A stretch of 64,000 nt of DNA, taken from the NCBI RefSeq assembly GCF_003097515.1, contig NZ_CP029188.1:5562531-5626530 (forward strand), written 5' to 3'. Under the pieces are notes generated by a model that saw only the letters and a list, made by a program, of their open reading frames with translations, was not told where the DNA came from and did no database searches. Made by a program: the position numbers and the translations under genes. The DNA is from Streptomyces tirandamycinicus. Its GTDB lineage: Bacteria; Actinomycetota; Actinomycetes; Streptomycetales; Streptomycetaceae. Positions 57,085 to 64,000 of the stretch are shown here, piece after piece (the stretch's first letter is position 1; each line of letters opens with the position of its first letter).

Positions 57085-57510
57085 CTACGCGAGCTTCGCC
57101 GTCAGGGTGATCTCCGTCCCCGAGAGGGCCTGGCTCACCGGGCAGTTCTTCTTGGCCTCCTCGGCGGCGGCCTGGAAGCCCTCCTGGTCGAGACCGGGAA
57201 CCCGGCCCTCGACGGTCAGGTGGATGCCGGTGATGCCCTCGCCCGGCTGGAAGGTGACGTCGGCCTTGGTCTCCAGGCGGGTGGGCGGCGTACCGGCACC
57301 CGCGAGGCCGTGCGAGAGGGCCATGGAGAAGCAGCTGGAGTGGGCGCCGGCGATCAGCTCCTCGGGGCTGGTCTTGCCGTTCGCCTGCTCGGCGCGCGAC
57401 GGCCAGGAGACGGGGAAGTCGCCGATGCCGGACGAGTCGAACGTGACGACGCCGGAGCCGGAGAGCAGGTCGCCGTCCCAGACGGTGTGGGCCTGGCGCG
57501 TGGTGGCCAT
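57085..57510 (-). CDS. osmC: OsmC-family hydroperoxide reductase
   Basis: A 141-residue OsmC/Ohr-family peroxidase reducing organic hydroperoxides with a two-cysteine mechanism. The resolving and peroxidatic cysteines are in LIAGAHSSCFSMALSHGLAG (Cys about 60) and KKNCPVSQALSG (Cys about 125). The catalytic Glu and Arg positions fit NGKTSPEELIAG and PSRAEQ. The ATG at 57510 is preceded by AAAGGGA. It follows zapE by 62 bases and may be co-transcribed with it. Confidence 0.93.
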   Translation of the reverse strand: MATTRQAHTVWDGDLLSGSGVVTFDSSGIGDFPVSWPSRAEQANGKTSPEELIAGAHSSCFSMALSHGLAGAGTPPTRLETKADVTFQPGEGITGIHLTVEGRVPGLDQEGFQAAAEEAKKNCPVSQALSGTEITLTAKLA

Positions 57511-57572
57511 GATGGATCCCTTTCTCAAAGCACTCAACGAATCGGTTCCAACCGGGCCCAACCTACTGGAGG

Positions 57573-58643
57573 CTACGGGGCGACGAGTCCCTTGGCGTCC
57601 CGTGCCAGTGCCGTCAGCCGGGAGATCGCCCGGTAGTACTTCTTCCGGTAGCCGCCCTTCAGCATCTCCTCACCGAACAGCCGGTCGAAGGGGAGACCGG
57701 AGGCCAGCACCGGCACCTCCCGGTCGTAGAGCCGGTCGGCCAGTACGACGAGCCGCAGTGCCGTCGACTGGTCCGGCACCGGCCGCACGTCGGTGAGGCA
57801 GACCGCGCGCAACCCGTCCGTCAGCGCGCCGTAGCGGCTGGGGTGCACCCGTGCGAGATGCTCCAGCAGCTCGGGGAAGGCGTCCAGCGAGGCGCCCTCG
57901 GTGGCGTGCGCGGCCCGGGTGACCTGCTCGTCGGAGAACGGCGCGGGCGCTTCGGGCAGGCCGCGGTGGCGGTAGTCCTCGCCGTCGATCCGCAGCGGCC
58001 GGAAGTGTGCGGACAGGCCCTGGATCTCGCGGAGGAAGTCGGCGGCGGCGAAGCGGCCCTCGCCGAGCTTGCCGGGCAGGGTGTTGGAGGTCGCCGCGAG
58101 AGCGACGCCCGCCTCGACGAGCTTGCCGAGCAGGGTCGACACGAGCACGGTGTCGCCCGGGTCGTCCAGCTCGAACTCGTCGATGCACAGGAGCCGGTGG
58201 CCGCTCAGGGTCGTCACGGTCTGCTGGAAGCCGAGCGCGCCGACCAGGTTCGTCAGCTCGACGAAGGTACCGAAGGCCTTGAGGGCCGGCTCGGCGGGCG
58301 TGGCGTGCCAGAGGGAGGCCAGGAGATGGGTCTTTCCGACGCCGTAGCCGCCGTCCAGATAGACCCCGCGCGGCGCGGTGGGCGCGGCGGGCTTCCGCGA
58401 GAACCAGCGGCGCCTGCCGCTGCCGGTGGCGTGCGCGCCGCCCAGCCCCGCGGCGAACGAGCCCAGCACGGTGACCGCCTCGGCCTGGCTGGGCTGGTTC
58501 GGATCCGGGACGTACGTCTCGAAGCGCACCGAGTCGAAGCGCGGCGGCGGAACCATCTCCGCGACCAGACGGTCGGCGGGGACGCGGGGCTCGCGTGCGC
58601 ACAGCGAGAGCGGGACGGCTTCGGTCATGGGGGTGGTCGACAC
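57573..58643 (-). CDS. zapE: ZapE/AFG1-like ATPase
   Basis: A 356-residue ATPase of the AFG1/ZapE family, in proteobacteria a cell-division factor acting on the Z ring. Walker A is DGGYGVGKTHLLASLWH (about 110-126), Walker B HRLLCIDEFELDDPGDT, sensor 1 VALAATSNTLPGKLGEGRF, with later GLSAHFRPLRIDGEDYRHRG. The N-terminus VPPPRFDSVRFETYVPDPNQ is typical for actinobacteria. The GTG at 58643 gives VSTTPMTEA, matching the usual family start; the ATG at 58628 is possible. Two 21-base repeats lie just upstream. Confidence 0.9.
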   Translation of the reverse strand: MSTTPMTEAVPLSLCAREPRVPADRLVAEMVPPPRFDSVRFETYVPDPNQPSQAEAVTVLGSFAAGLGGAHATGSGRRRWFSRKPAAPTAPRGVYLDGGYGVGKTHLLASLWHATPAEPALKAFGTFVELTNLVGALGFQQTVTTLSGHRLLCIDEFELDDPGDTVLVSTLLGKLVEAGVALAATSNTLPGKLGEGRFAAADFLREIQGLSAHFRPLRIDGEDYRHRGLPEAPAPFSDEQVTRAAHATEGASLDAFPELLEHLARVHPSRYGALTDGLRAVCLTDVRPVPDQSTALRLVVLADRLYDREVPVLASGLPFDRLFGEEMLKGGYRKKYYRAISRLTALARDAKGLVAP

Positions 58644-58964
58644 AACCACCCACTGTACTGAGTCCGGGTGGACGGCCACTGAGTCCGGGTGGACGGCCGG
58701 CCGGCACGTCGGGCGCCTCCGGCCGCGGGGACGGCCCGCGGTGCGGGGGCGGGGGCCGGCCGTGTGTGATCGGCCGGGCGCGCGGCGTGACCGCGCGGTC
58801 CCGCCGCGAGGACGGCCGGCCGCGGCCGTCGGGGGGCCGCCGGATGGACGCCCCGGCCCCGGTACGCCTGCGTGCGGGCCCGCGCCCCGCCCGGTGGGCG
58901 GCGAGGAGCCGGGACCGCGCACGGCCCGCTACACGCGCCCGCGGGCCGTGCCAGACTGCTCGGC
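58644..58964. promoter_or_regulatory. Divergent upstream region with 21-base duplication
   Basis: These are 321 bases without a gene between zapE and the RibD-like gene. The zapE side has the tandem repeat at 58657-58698; the rest is GC-rich low complexity, and no promoter can be fixed by eye. Confidence 0.5.
58657..58698. repeat. Perfect 21-base tandem duplication
   Basis: The 21-base unit beginning ACTGAGTCCGGG occurs twice without a mismatch (58657-58677, 58678-58698), 14 bases upstream of the zapE start. Confidence 0.9.
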
Positions 58965-59744
58965 ATGCGACGCCTGTTCCCCCTGCCCGACCCGAACGAC
59001 CCCGACGGTGCCCGTGCCGTGACCGACCGCGCGTGGGGGCTGGACGAACTGGCCGACGCCTACGCCTACCCGGCCACGGACGGCCCCTGGCTGCGGGCCA
59101 ACATGGTCTCGTCCCTCGACGGCGCCGCCCAGCACGACGGGACGTCGCAGCCGCTGTCGTCCGACGCGGACATGCGGATCTTCGGCACCCTGCGGGCACT
59201 GGCCGACGCCGTGGTCGTCGGCGCCGAGACGGTCCGGCAGGAGGGCTACCGCCCGGCGCGCGCCCGGGACGCCTTCGCCGGGCGCCGTGCGGCCGCCGGA
59301 CAGGGCCCCGCTCCCGCCGTCGCCGTGGTCAGTGCGAGCCTCGATCTGGACTTCTCGCTGCCCCTCTTCACTTCGCCTTTGGTGCCGACGCTGGTCCTGA
59401 CCGGTGCCGCCGCCTCGCCGGAGCGGGTCGCCGCCGCCGAGAAGGCCGGGGCGGAGGTCCTCGTCGCGGGTGAGGGGATGGGCGTCGACCCGGCGCGGGC
59501 CGTCGAGGCGCTGGCCGGGCGCGGCCTGCGGCGGCTGCTGACGGAGGGAGGGCCGAGGCTCCTGGGCCAGTTCGTCGCGTCCGGGGTGCTGGACGAGCTG
59601 TGCCTGACGGTGTCGCCGACGCTCACCTCCGGCACCGCGCAGCGGATCGCGTACGGGTCCGGCCGGGCCGTGCCGGAGCGTTTCGCCCTGGTGTCCCTGC
59701 TGGAGGAGGCCGGGTTCCTCTTCACCCGATACCGTCGGACCTGA
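58965..59744 (+). CDS. RibD C-terminal-type pyrimidine reductase
   Basis: A 259-residue protein with the dihydrofolate-reductase-like RibD C-terminal domain, which in riboflavin synthesis reduces the ribosyl side chain of a pyrimidine intermediate with NADPH. Diagnostic parts are WLRANMVSSLDGAAQHDG (about 45-62), LRALADAVVVGAETVRQEGY, and the C-terminal RRLLTEGGPRLLGQFVASG, with the NADPH-binding TEGGPRLL motif. The deaminase domain is absent and no other rib genes are near, so it may act on another pterin- or pyrimidine-like substrate. The ATG is at 58965. Confidence 0.88.
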   Translation: MRRLFPLPDPNDPDGARAVTDRAWGLDELADAYAYPATDGPWLRANMVSSLDGAAQHDGTSQPLSSDADMRIFGTLRALADAVVVGAETVRQEGYRPARARDAFAGRRAAAGQGPAPAVAVVSASLDLDFSLPLFTSPLVPTLVLTGAAASPERVAAAEKAGAEVLVAGEGMGVDPARAVEALAGRGLRRLLTEGGPRLLGQFVASGVLDELCLTVSPTLTSGTAQRIAYGSGRAVPERFALVSLLEEAGFLFTRYRRT

Positions 59745-59846
59745 CATGGGCGGCAGGGTATGCACCGGTTTGTTCCGGCGGGGCACACTACTCGCAGGCC
59801 CCGTGCGCAGACGGGGAAGGACGGTTCCGGCAGAAGGGCACCTGAC

Positions 59847-60317
59847 GTGTTCACAAGCGTACTGATGATCGAGAGGCCCCTCACGGCGACCGACGTGGAG
59901 TTCGTCACGACGCTGCACGGGGACGAGCCCGTGTCGTTCATCGTGCTCATGCAGCCGCGCGGCGACCAGGCCGATCTGCTGCTGCGGGCCATCGACGACG
60001 TCGCCATGGGCGAGCTCAAGGAGGCCGTCCGCGAGGGCGAGGAGCCGGAGGGGGCGGAGGCCCGGCAGCCCGCGGAACTCGGCCTGGTGCACTCCCTGAA
60101 CGCCCTCCGCGCCGCCGGGGCCGAGGCCGTCGGCCAGGTCGTCGAGAGCCACCCGATCGACAAGATGAAGACCGTCGTCGACGAGTCCGGCGCCGACGAG
60201 GTGATCGTGCTGACCGCGCCCCACTACGTGGAGGAGTTCTTCCACCGCGACTGGGCCTCCCGCGCCCGGCACAAGGTCGGTGTACCGGTGCTGAAGCTCT
60301 TCGCGCACAGCGAATAG
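59847..60317 (+). CDS. Conserved hypothetical, universal-stress-like small protein
   Basis: A 156-residue protein found before murC in many Streptomyces and sometimes mislabelled indole-3-glycerol phosphate synthase. It shows alternating strands and helices (VSFIVLMQPRGDQADLLLRA, HSLNALRAAGAEAVGQVVES, ADEVIVLTAPHYVEEFFHRD, ending VPVLKLFAHSE). This is a Rossmann-like alpha/beta pattern reminiscent of universal stress proteins, with no TrpC motifs. The GTG at 59847 is chosen. It precedes murC by 42 bases, so it may be co-transcribed. The function is unknown. Confidence 0.8.
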   Translation: MFTSVLMIERPLTATDVEFVTTLHGDEPVSFIVLMQPRGDQADLLLRAIDDVAMGELKEAVREGEEPEGAEARQPAELGLVHSLNALRAAGAEAVGQVVESHPIDKMKTVVDESGADEVIVLTAPHYVEEFFHRDWASRARHKVGVPVLKLFAHSE

Positions 60318-60359
60318 GCTGGGCCCCTCGTACGACGTCGCACCCTGGGAGACACACGC

Positions 60360-61754
60360 ATGGCATCCGGCATCCCCCACGCCATGGAACGGCCGCACTT
60401 CATCGGCATCGGCGGCGCCGGAATGTCCGGGATCGCCAAGATCCTCGCCCAGCGGGGCGCCAAGGTCGCGGGCAGTGACGCCAAGGAGTCCGCGACGGCC
60501 GACGCGCTGCGGGCCCTCGGCGCGACCGTGCACGTCGGGCACGCCGCCGAGCACCTCGCGGACGACGCCTCCTGCGTCGTCGTCTCCAGCGCCATCCGCG
60601 CCGACAACCCCGAGCTGGCCCGCGCCGCCGAGCTCGGCGTACCGGTCGTCCACCGCTCCGACGCGCTCGCCGCGCTGATGCGCACCGCGCGCACCATCGC
60701 GGTGGCCGGCACCCACGGCAAGACCACCACCACCTCGATGCTCGCCGTGGCCCTGACCGAGCTGGGGCTCGACCCCTCGTACGCCATCGGCGGGGACCTC
60801 GCCGGGCCCGGCACCAACGCCCGGCACGGCGACGGCGACCTGTTCGTCGCCGAGGCCGACGAGAGCGACCGCAGCTTCCAGAAGTACGACCCGGACGTCG
60901 CGATCGTCCTCAACGTCGAGCTCGACCACCACGCCAACTACGCCTCCATGGACGAGATCCACGAGTCCTTCGAGGCGTTCGTCGCCAAGATCCCGGCGGG
61001 CGGGACGCTGGTCGTCGGCGAGCACACCGGAGCCCGCGAACTGGCCGCCAGGGTCTCCGGACGCGCGGACCTCACCGTCGTCACCGTCGGGGAGGACGAG
61101 GGCGCCGACGTCCGGATCCGCTCGATCACCCCCCACGGCATGACCAGCGAGGTCACGGTCGCGCTCCCGGACGCCGGAGACATCACCTTCACCGTCTCCG
61201 TGCCCGGACGCCACTACGCGCACAACGCGGCCGCCGCCCTCGCCGCGGGCGTCCGCACGGGCCTGGACCCGGCCGGGCTGGCCCACGCCCTCACCGCCTA
61301 CACCGGCGTCGGCCGCCGCCTCCAGCTCAAGGGCGAGGCGGGCGGCGTCCAGGTCATCGACTCGTACGCGCACCACCCCACCGAGATGACCGCCGACCTC
61401 GAGGCCATGCGCGCCGCGGCGGGCGACCGGCGGCTGCTGGTCGTCTTCCAGCCGCACCTGTTCTCCCGCACCCAGGAGCTCGGCACCGAGATGGGCCGTG
61501 CGCTGGCGCTCGCGGACGCCTCCGTGGTCCTGGACATCTACCCGGCCCGGGAGGACCCGATCCCCGGCGTCACCAGCGCGCTGATCACCGACGCCGCCGA
61601 GGCGGCGGGCGCCCGGGTGACCCCCGTCCACGACCAGGGGAGCGTCCCGGACGTGATCGCGGGAATGGCCGTGCCGGGCGATCTGGTTCTCACCATGGGG
61701 GCCGGCGATGTGACGGACCTCGGTCCGAGGATCCTGGCCCGCCTGTCGGACTGA
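60360..61754 (+). CDS. murC: UDP-N-acetylmuramate--L-alanine ligase
   Basis: A 464-residue Mur ligase adding L-Ala to UDP-MurNAc, the first step of peptidoglycan stem peptide synthesis in the cytoplasm. The N-terminal Rossmann domain begins FIGIGGAGMSGIAKIL. The ATP loop is AGTHGKTTTTSMLAVAL (about 116-132), and the central domain has VAEADESDRSFQKYDPDVAI and NVELDHHANYASM. The C-terminal domain has VIDSYAHHPTEMTADL and VVFQPHLFSRTQEL. The ATG at 60360 is 42 bases after the preceding gene. It is isolated from the dcw cluster, as in other Streptomyces. Confidence 0.95.
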   Translation: MASGIPHAMERPHFIGIGGAGMSGIAKILAQRGAKVAGSDAKESATADALRALGATVHVGHAAEHLADDASCVVVSSAIRADNPELARAAELGVPVVHRSDALAALMRTARTIAVAGTHGKTTTTSMLAVALTELGLDPSYAIGGDLAGPGTNARHGDGDLFVAEADESDRSFQKYDPDVAIVLNVELDHHANYASMDEIHESFEAFVAKIPAGGTLVVGEHTGARELAARVSGRADLTVVTVGEDEGADVRIRSITPHGMTSEVTVALPDAGDITFTVSVPGRHYAHNAAAALAAGVRTGLDPAGLAHALTAYTGVGRRLQLKGEAGGVQVIDSYAHHPTEMTADLEAMRAAAGDRRLLVVFQPHLFSRTQELGTEMGRALALADASVVLDIYPAREDPIPGVTSALITDAAEAAGARVTPVHDQGSVPDVIAGMAVPGDLVLTMGAGDVTDLGPRILARLSD

Positions 61755-61790
61755 GGCCCTCCGGGGCCCTAGCGGTGAGGGAGACCGATC

Positions 61791-62198
61791 ATGGCCTACG
61801 ACGTCGAGAAGCCGGACGAGCAGTGGCGCGCGGAGCTGAGCCCCGCGGAGTACGCCGTGCTCCGGCAGGCCGGCACCGAGCCCGCCTTCACCGGTGAGTA
61901 CACGGACACCAAGACCAAGGGTGTCTACTCCTGCCGGGCGTGCGGCGCGGAGCTCTTTACCTCCGGGGAGAAGTTCGCGTCGCACTGCGGCTGGCCGTCC
62001 TTCTACGACCCGAAGGACTCCGACGCGGTGGAACTGCTGGAGGACCGGTCGTACGGCATGGTCCGCACCGAGGTGCGCTGCGCGCGCTGCGGCTCGCACC
62101 TCGGGCACGTCTTCGAGGGCGAGGGCTATCCGACGCCGACCGACCAGCGGTACTGCATCAACTCGATCTCGCTGCGGCTGGAGCCGGACGAGAGCTGA
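61791..62198 (+). CDS. msrB: Peptide-methionine (R)-S-oxide reductase
   Basis: A 135-residue MsrB that repairs oxidised methionine. Zinc is held by C48/C51 (YSCRACG) and C97/C100 (VRCARCGSH), the HCGWPSFYDP motif contains C66, and the catalytic Cys is C122 in QRYCINSISL. It follows murC by 36 bases in the same direction. Its 3' end is present again, diverged, directly downstream at 62233-62358. Confidence 0.95.
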   Translation: MAYDVEKPDEQWRAELSPAEYAVLRQAGTEPAFTGEYTDTKTKGVYSCRACGAELFTSGEKFASHCGWPSFYDPKDSDAVELLEDRSYGMVRTEVRCARCGSHLGHVFEGEGYPTPTDQRYCINSISLRLEPDES

Positions 62199-62232
62199 TC
62201 CCTCCGGCTCGCCCTTGCCGGCCCTGCGGCAT

Positions 62233-62358
62233 GTGCGGTGCGCGCGCTGCGGCTCGCACCGCGGGCACGTCTTCGAGGGCGAGCAACCCGGCGCCGAGCG
62301 GCCAGGGATCCGCGCCCACGCGATCCCGCTGCGGCCGGAGCCGGACGGGGAGGCGTGA
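62233..62358 (+). pseudogene. Tandem, decayed copy of the msrB 3' end
   Basis: Reading the frame of 62233-62358 gives VRCARCGSHRGHVFEGE, identical to MsrB 95-111 but for one residue. A diverged tail follows, ending PLRPEPDGEA (MsrB: SLRLEPDES). Bases 62241-62283 match 62081-62123 with a single mismatch at an offset of 160 bases. The copy has the C97/C100 zinc pair but lost the catalytic Cys segment, and it has no start codon or ribosome site. Confidence 0.85.
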
Positions 62359-62434
62359 CCATCCGCATACGCGCCCGGCGGTGCGGTGCCGGGCCCCCGT
62401 CCAGGGCTCGTCGCGCGCCCCCGATAATCGCCCC

Positions 62435-63607
62435 ATGCCACACAAGGTCCCCAGCCCCCGAGCCTCCGCCGTCCCGTCCGGCAGGGACGGCCTCCCGTCC
62501 CTCACAGGACTGCGCTTCTGGGCGGCGCTCCTGGTGGTCGCGTACCACCTCTCGCGGCAGGTCGGTCAGCTACCCGGGGCCAGTGAGCTGGCCTGGTACG
62601 GCCGCAGCGGAGTGACCTTCTTCTTTGTGCTGTCCGGATTCGTCCTGGCATGGACGTACGACGGCAGGCAGGTGCCCGCGAAGGTCTTTCTGTGGAGACG
62701 CTTCGCCCGTATCTGGCCGCTCCTCGCCACCACGACGGTGCTGTCCGTAGGGGTGTGGCTCGCCCTCGGCAAGACCGTGTCGGCGAAGGCCGTGGCCGCG
62801 ACGCTGCTGTTGGTCAACGCCTGGATACCCGACCGGGTCATGCTGCAGGGCGGCAATCCCGCCGCATGGTCGCTCAGCGACGAGGCGTGGTTCTATCTGA
62901 TCTTTCCCGTGCTGATGGCCCTGCCGGCCGTGCGTTCACGCCGTGGGCGGCGCCGGATCTGGGTGATGGTCTGTGCCGGCGTCGTCCTGGTGTGGCTGAG
63001 CGGTGCCCTGATCGCCGACGGGGTGCCGCGCGTCTGGGCGCTCGACTATCTGCCGCTGACCCGGACTCTGCAGTTCCTGCTCGGCGTGGTGGCCGGACTC
63101 GCGGTGGCCCGGGGCTGGCGGCCGCCCATCGGTCTGTGGTCTGCCATATCGTTGGCGATCGGCTGGCACCTCGTGTTGATTCCCTGGTCGGAGGCCGTGT
63201 CCGACGCTCTCTGGTACGGCCCGTACCACGCCTCGCACCTGCTCTCCACGCCGCTCTTCGCGCTCCTCGTGGCCGCGGCCGCGCACGCGGACCTGAACGG
63301 CCGGAAGACGGGACTCGGCGGAAAGTGGGCCATACACCTCGGGCACTGGTCGTTCGCCTGGTACCTGATCCACGAAATCGTCATCCGGGTGTGGGTGGCG
63401 AACCACGGCCGGCCCACGGGGCTGTCCGACACCGCCATGGTGTGGCTGGTGGTCGTCGCGGTGAGCCTGGCCCTGTCCGCGTGCGCCTATCGCTGGGTGG
63501 AGCATCCCCTCGAGCGACGACTGCGCGGCTTCGGCCCGCGGGTACCGGCGGATGACGGACGCATCGGCGAGGCGCGGCCTGCGGGCGAGACGGTGCGGCA
63601 GAACTGA
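62435..63607 (+). CDS. Acyltransferase 3 family membrane protein
   Basis: A 390-residue integral membrane O-acyltransferase of the acyltransferase-3 (OafA/NodX) family. The N-terminal SLTGLRFWAALLVVAYHLSR carries the family's catalytic His and the leading Arg. GVTFFFVLSGFVLAWTY, RFARIWPLL, SLSDEAWFYLIFPVL, WSFAWYLIHEIVIRV and YRWVEHPLERRLRG are further hallmarks, with about ten hydrophobic helices. Such enzymes acetylate sugars, lipids or antibiotics at the membrane; the acceptor is unknown. The ATG at 62435 is preferred. The open partial frame starting 14 bases after the stop could be in the same transcript. Confidence 0.9.
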   Translation: MPHKVPSPRASAVPSGRDGLPSLTGLRFWAALLVVAYHLSRQVGQLPGASELAWYGRSGVTFFFVLSGFVLAWTYDGRQVPAKVFLWRRFARIWPLLATTTVLSVGVWLALGKTVSAKAVAATLLLVNAWIPDRVMLQGGNPAAWSLSDEAWFYLIFPVLMALPAVRSRRGRRRIWVMVCAGVVLVWLSGALIADGVPRVWALDYLPLTRTLQFLLGVVAGLAVARGWRPPIGLWSAISLAIGWHLVLIPWSEAVSDALWYGPYHASHLLSTPLFALLVAAAAHADLNGRKTGLGGKWAIHLGHWSFAWYLIHEIVIRVWVANHGRPTGLSDTAMVWLVVVAVSLALSACAYRWVEHPLERRLRGFGPRVPADDGRIGEARPAGETVRQN

Positions 63608-63621
63608 TTCGGGATCATCCG

Positions 63622-64000
63622 GTGTGGCCGGAACGGTTCCTTCCCGTCACGAACCAGGGCCGGCAGCCCTGGCCCAAGGGCGGCAACGTCAAGCTCCGCT
63701 CCAGCGTGCAGACGCAAAACGGCTGGTCACGGGTGCGTTCTGTGCAGGACCCTGAGCACATGCCTCAACGTCTCATGTTCGTGCAGTTGAAGACCGGTTA
63801 CGACACCGACCGCGGACCCTCGTGGATCGGGTGGGTGGACTTCTCGAAGACCTGGAGTACCGCGTACTTTCGCGGAAGGACACTGCGCCGGTCAGGGAAG
63901 ATGTTCGATGCGAACTTCCACGATGTGCAGACCAACGAGGAGTTCTGGGTCTCCGGGCCGAAGCGGGACCGCACCGACAGCCACTACGGCCCCTCCAACC
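63622..64000 (+). CDS. Partial hypothetical protein, cut by window end
   Basis: The frame stays open from a GTG at 63622 to the last base (126 codons) with no stop. The protein is rich in Trp and basic residues (KTGYDTDRGPSWIGWVDFSK, RSGKMFDANFHDVQTNEEFW and VSGPKRDRTDSHYGPSN). It contains no signal peptide at this start. Codon use is less biased than in neighbours (TCT, CGT, CCT and TTG occur), as in horizontally acquired or weakly expressed genes. No good ribosome site precedes the GTG, so translational coupling to the acyltransferase gene or a later start (ATG 63763) is possible. I do not recognise the family. Confidence 0.6.
   Translation, partial: MWPERFLPVTNQGRQPWPKGGNVKLRSSVQTQNGWSRVRSVQDPEHMPQRLMFVQLKTGYDTDRGPSWIGWVDFSKTWSTAYFRGRTLRRSGKMFDANFHDVQTNEEFWVSGPKRDRTDSHYGPSN

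Noticed and set aside
59847..60317. TrpC (indole-3-glycerol phosphate synthase)
   Set aside because: The protein is far too short and has none of the TrpC barrel motifs; the label seen on relatives appears to be an error.
58929..62441. A 1170-codon minus-strand open frame opposite the RibD-like, murC and msrB genes
   Set aside because: It spans several well-identified plus-strand genes and their gaps; it is a GC-skew artefact.
1..64000. tRNA or rRNA genes
   Set aside because: No cloverleaf with a T-loop GTTCGA(A/T)TC-type motif and no rRNA sequence was found on either strand by eye.

Overview
This 64 kb window is high-GC actinobacterial DNA, almost certainly from the chromosome of a Streptomyces. 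The evidence is strong G/C bias at third codon positions, frequent GTG starts, a large SARP regulator whose gene carries rare TTA (bldA-type) codons, and a gene order (ngcEFG, a Rok7B7-like regulator, xylFGH, dxs, later fadB/fadA, rnd, hemE, cgoX/chdC, murC, msrB) that I recognise as the conserved Streptomyces core arrangement.

Region 1 (1-13.3 kb) looks accessory. It holds an HxlR regulator divergent from a DHA2 exporter, an acyl-CoA-dehydrogenase-like flavoprotein, an NmrA-type reductase, a pyridoxamine-phosphate-oxidase-fold protein, a 1207-residue SARP/NB-ARC/TPR regulator, a LysR regulator and a DoxX-like membrane protein. It is full of debris: a frameshifted fragment of the origin-linked recF-dciA (DUF721) junction at 2571-2796, an internally deleted IS1380-type transposase at 5.4-5.9 kb, and a 32-base copy of the start of the HxlR gene at 6.05 kb.

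Region 2 (13.5-26.3 kb) is a sugar-scavenging block. It contains a secreted GH92 alpha-mannosidase, the NgcEFG N-acetylglucosamine/chitobiose importer, a ROK regulator and the XylFGH xylose importer. Candidate operators (a CG-centred palindrome, a DasR-like site on the ngcE promoter, an inverted repeat before xylF) and an intra-operon hairpin between xylF and xylG suggest how it is controlled.

Region 3 (26.3-47.6 kb) is mostly housekeeping: dxs, an amino-acid permease, a NYN-domain protein, a propeller-like hypothetical, fadA-fadB, ribonuclease D, an orphan LuxR-type response regulator, a DUF3000 protein, hemE, a CoA-disulfide-reductase-like flavoprotein, a DUF4349 lipoprotein, cgoX (hemG/hemY) and chdC (hemQ) of the coproporphyrin haem pathway, and a secreted tripeptidyl-aminopeptidase-like hydrolase.

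Region 4 (47.8-64 kb) opens with the most interesting unit. A DUF692 (MNIO, multinuclear non-haem iron oxidase) protein with an extra C-terminal domain lies five bases upstream of a membrane protein ending in a Gly/Ser/Cys-rich tail with seven regularly placed cysteines. It looks like a peptide-modifying enzyme paired with a membrane-tethered substrate. Then follow a DUF4142 protein, a PTH2-like protein, a streptogrisin-type protease, PPK2, a PhoX-type phosphatase, OsmC, ZapE, a RibD-like reductase, a small conserved protein, murC, msrB with a decayed tandem copy of its 3' end, a membrane acyltransferase and a partial gene cut by the window end. Gene-free gaps contain many perfect hairpin terminators and short tandem repeats.
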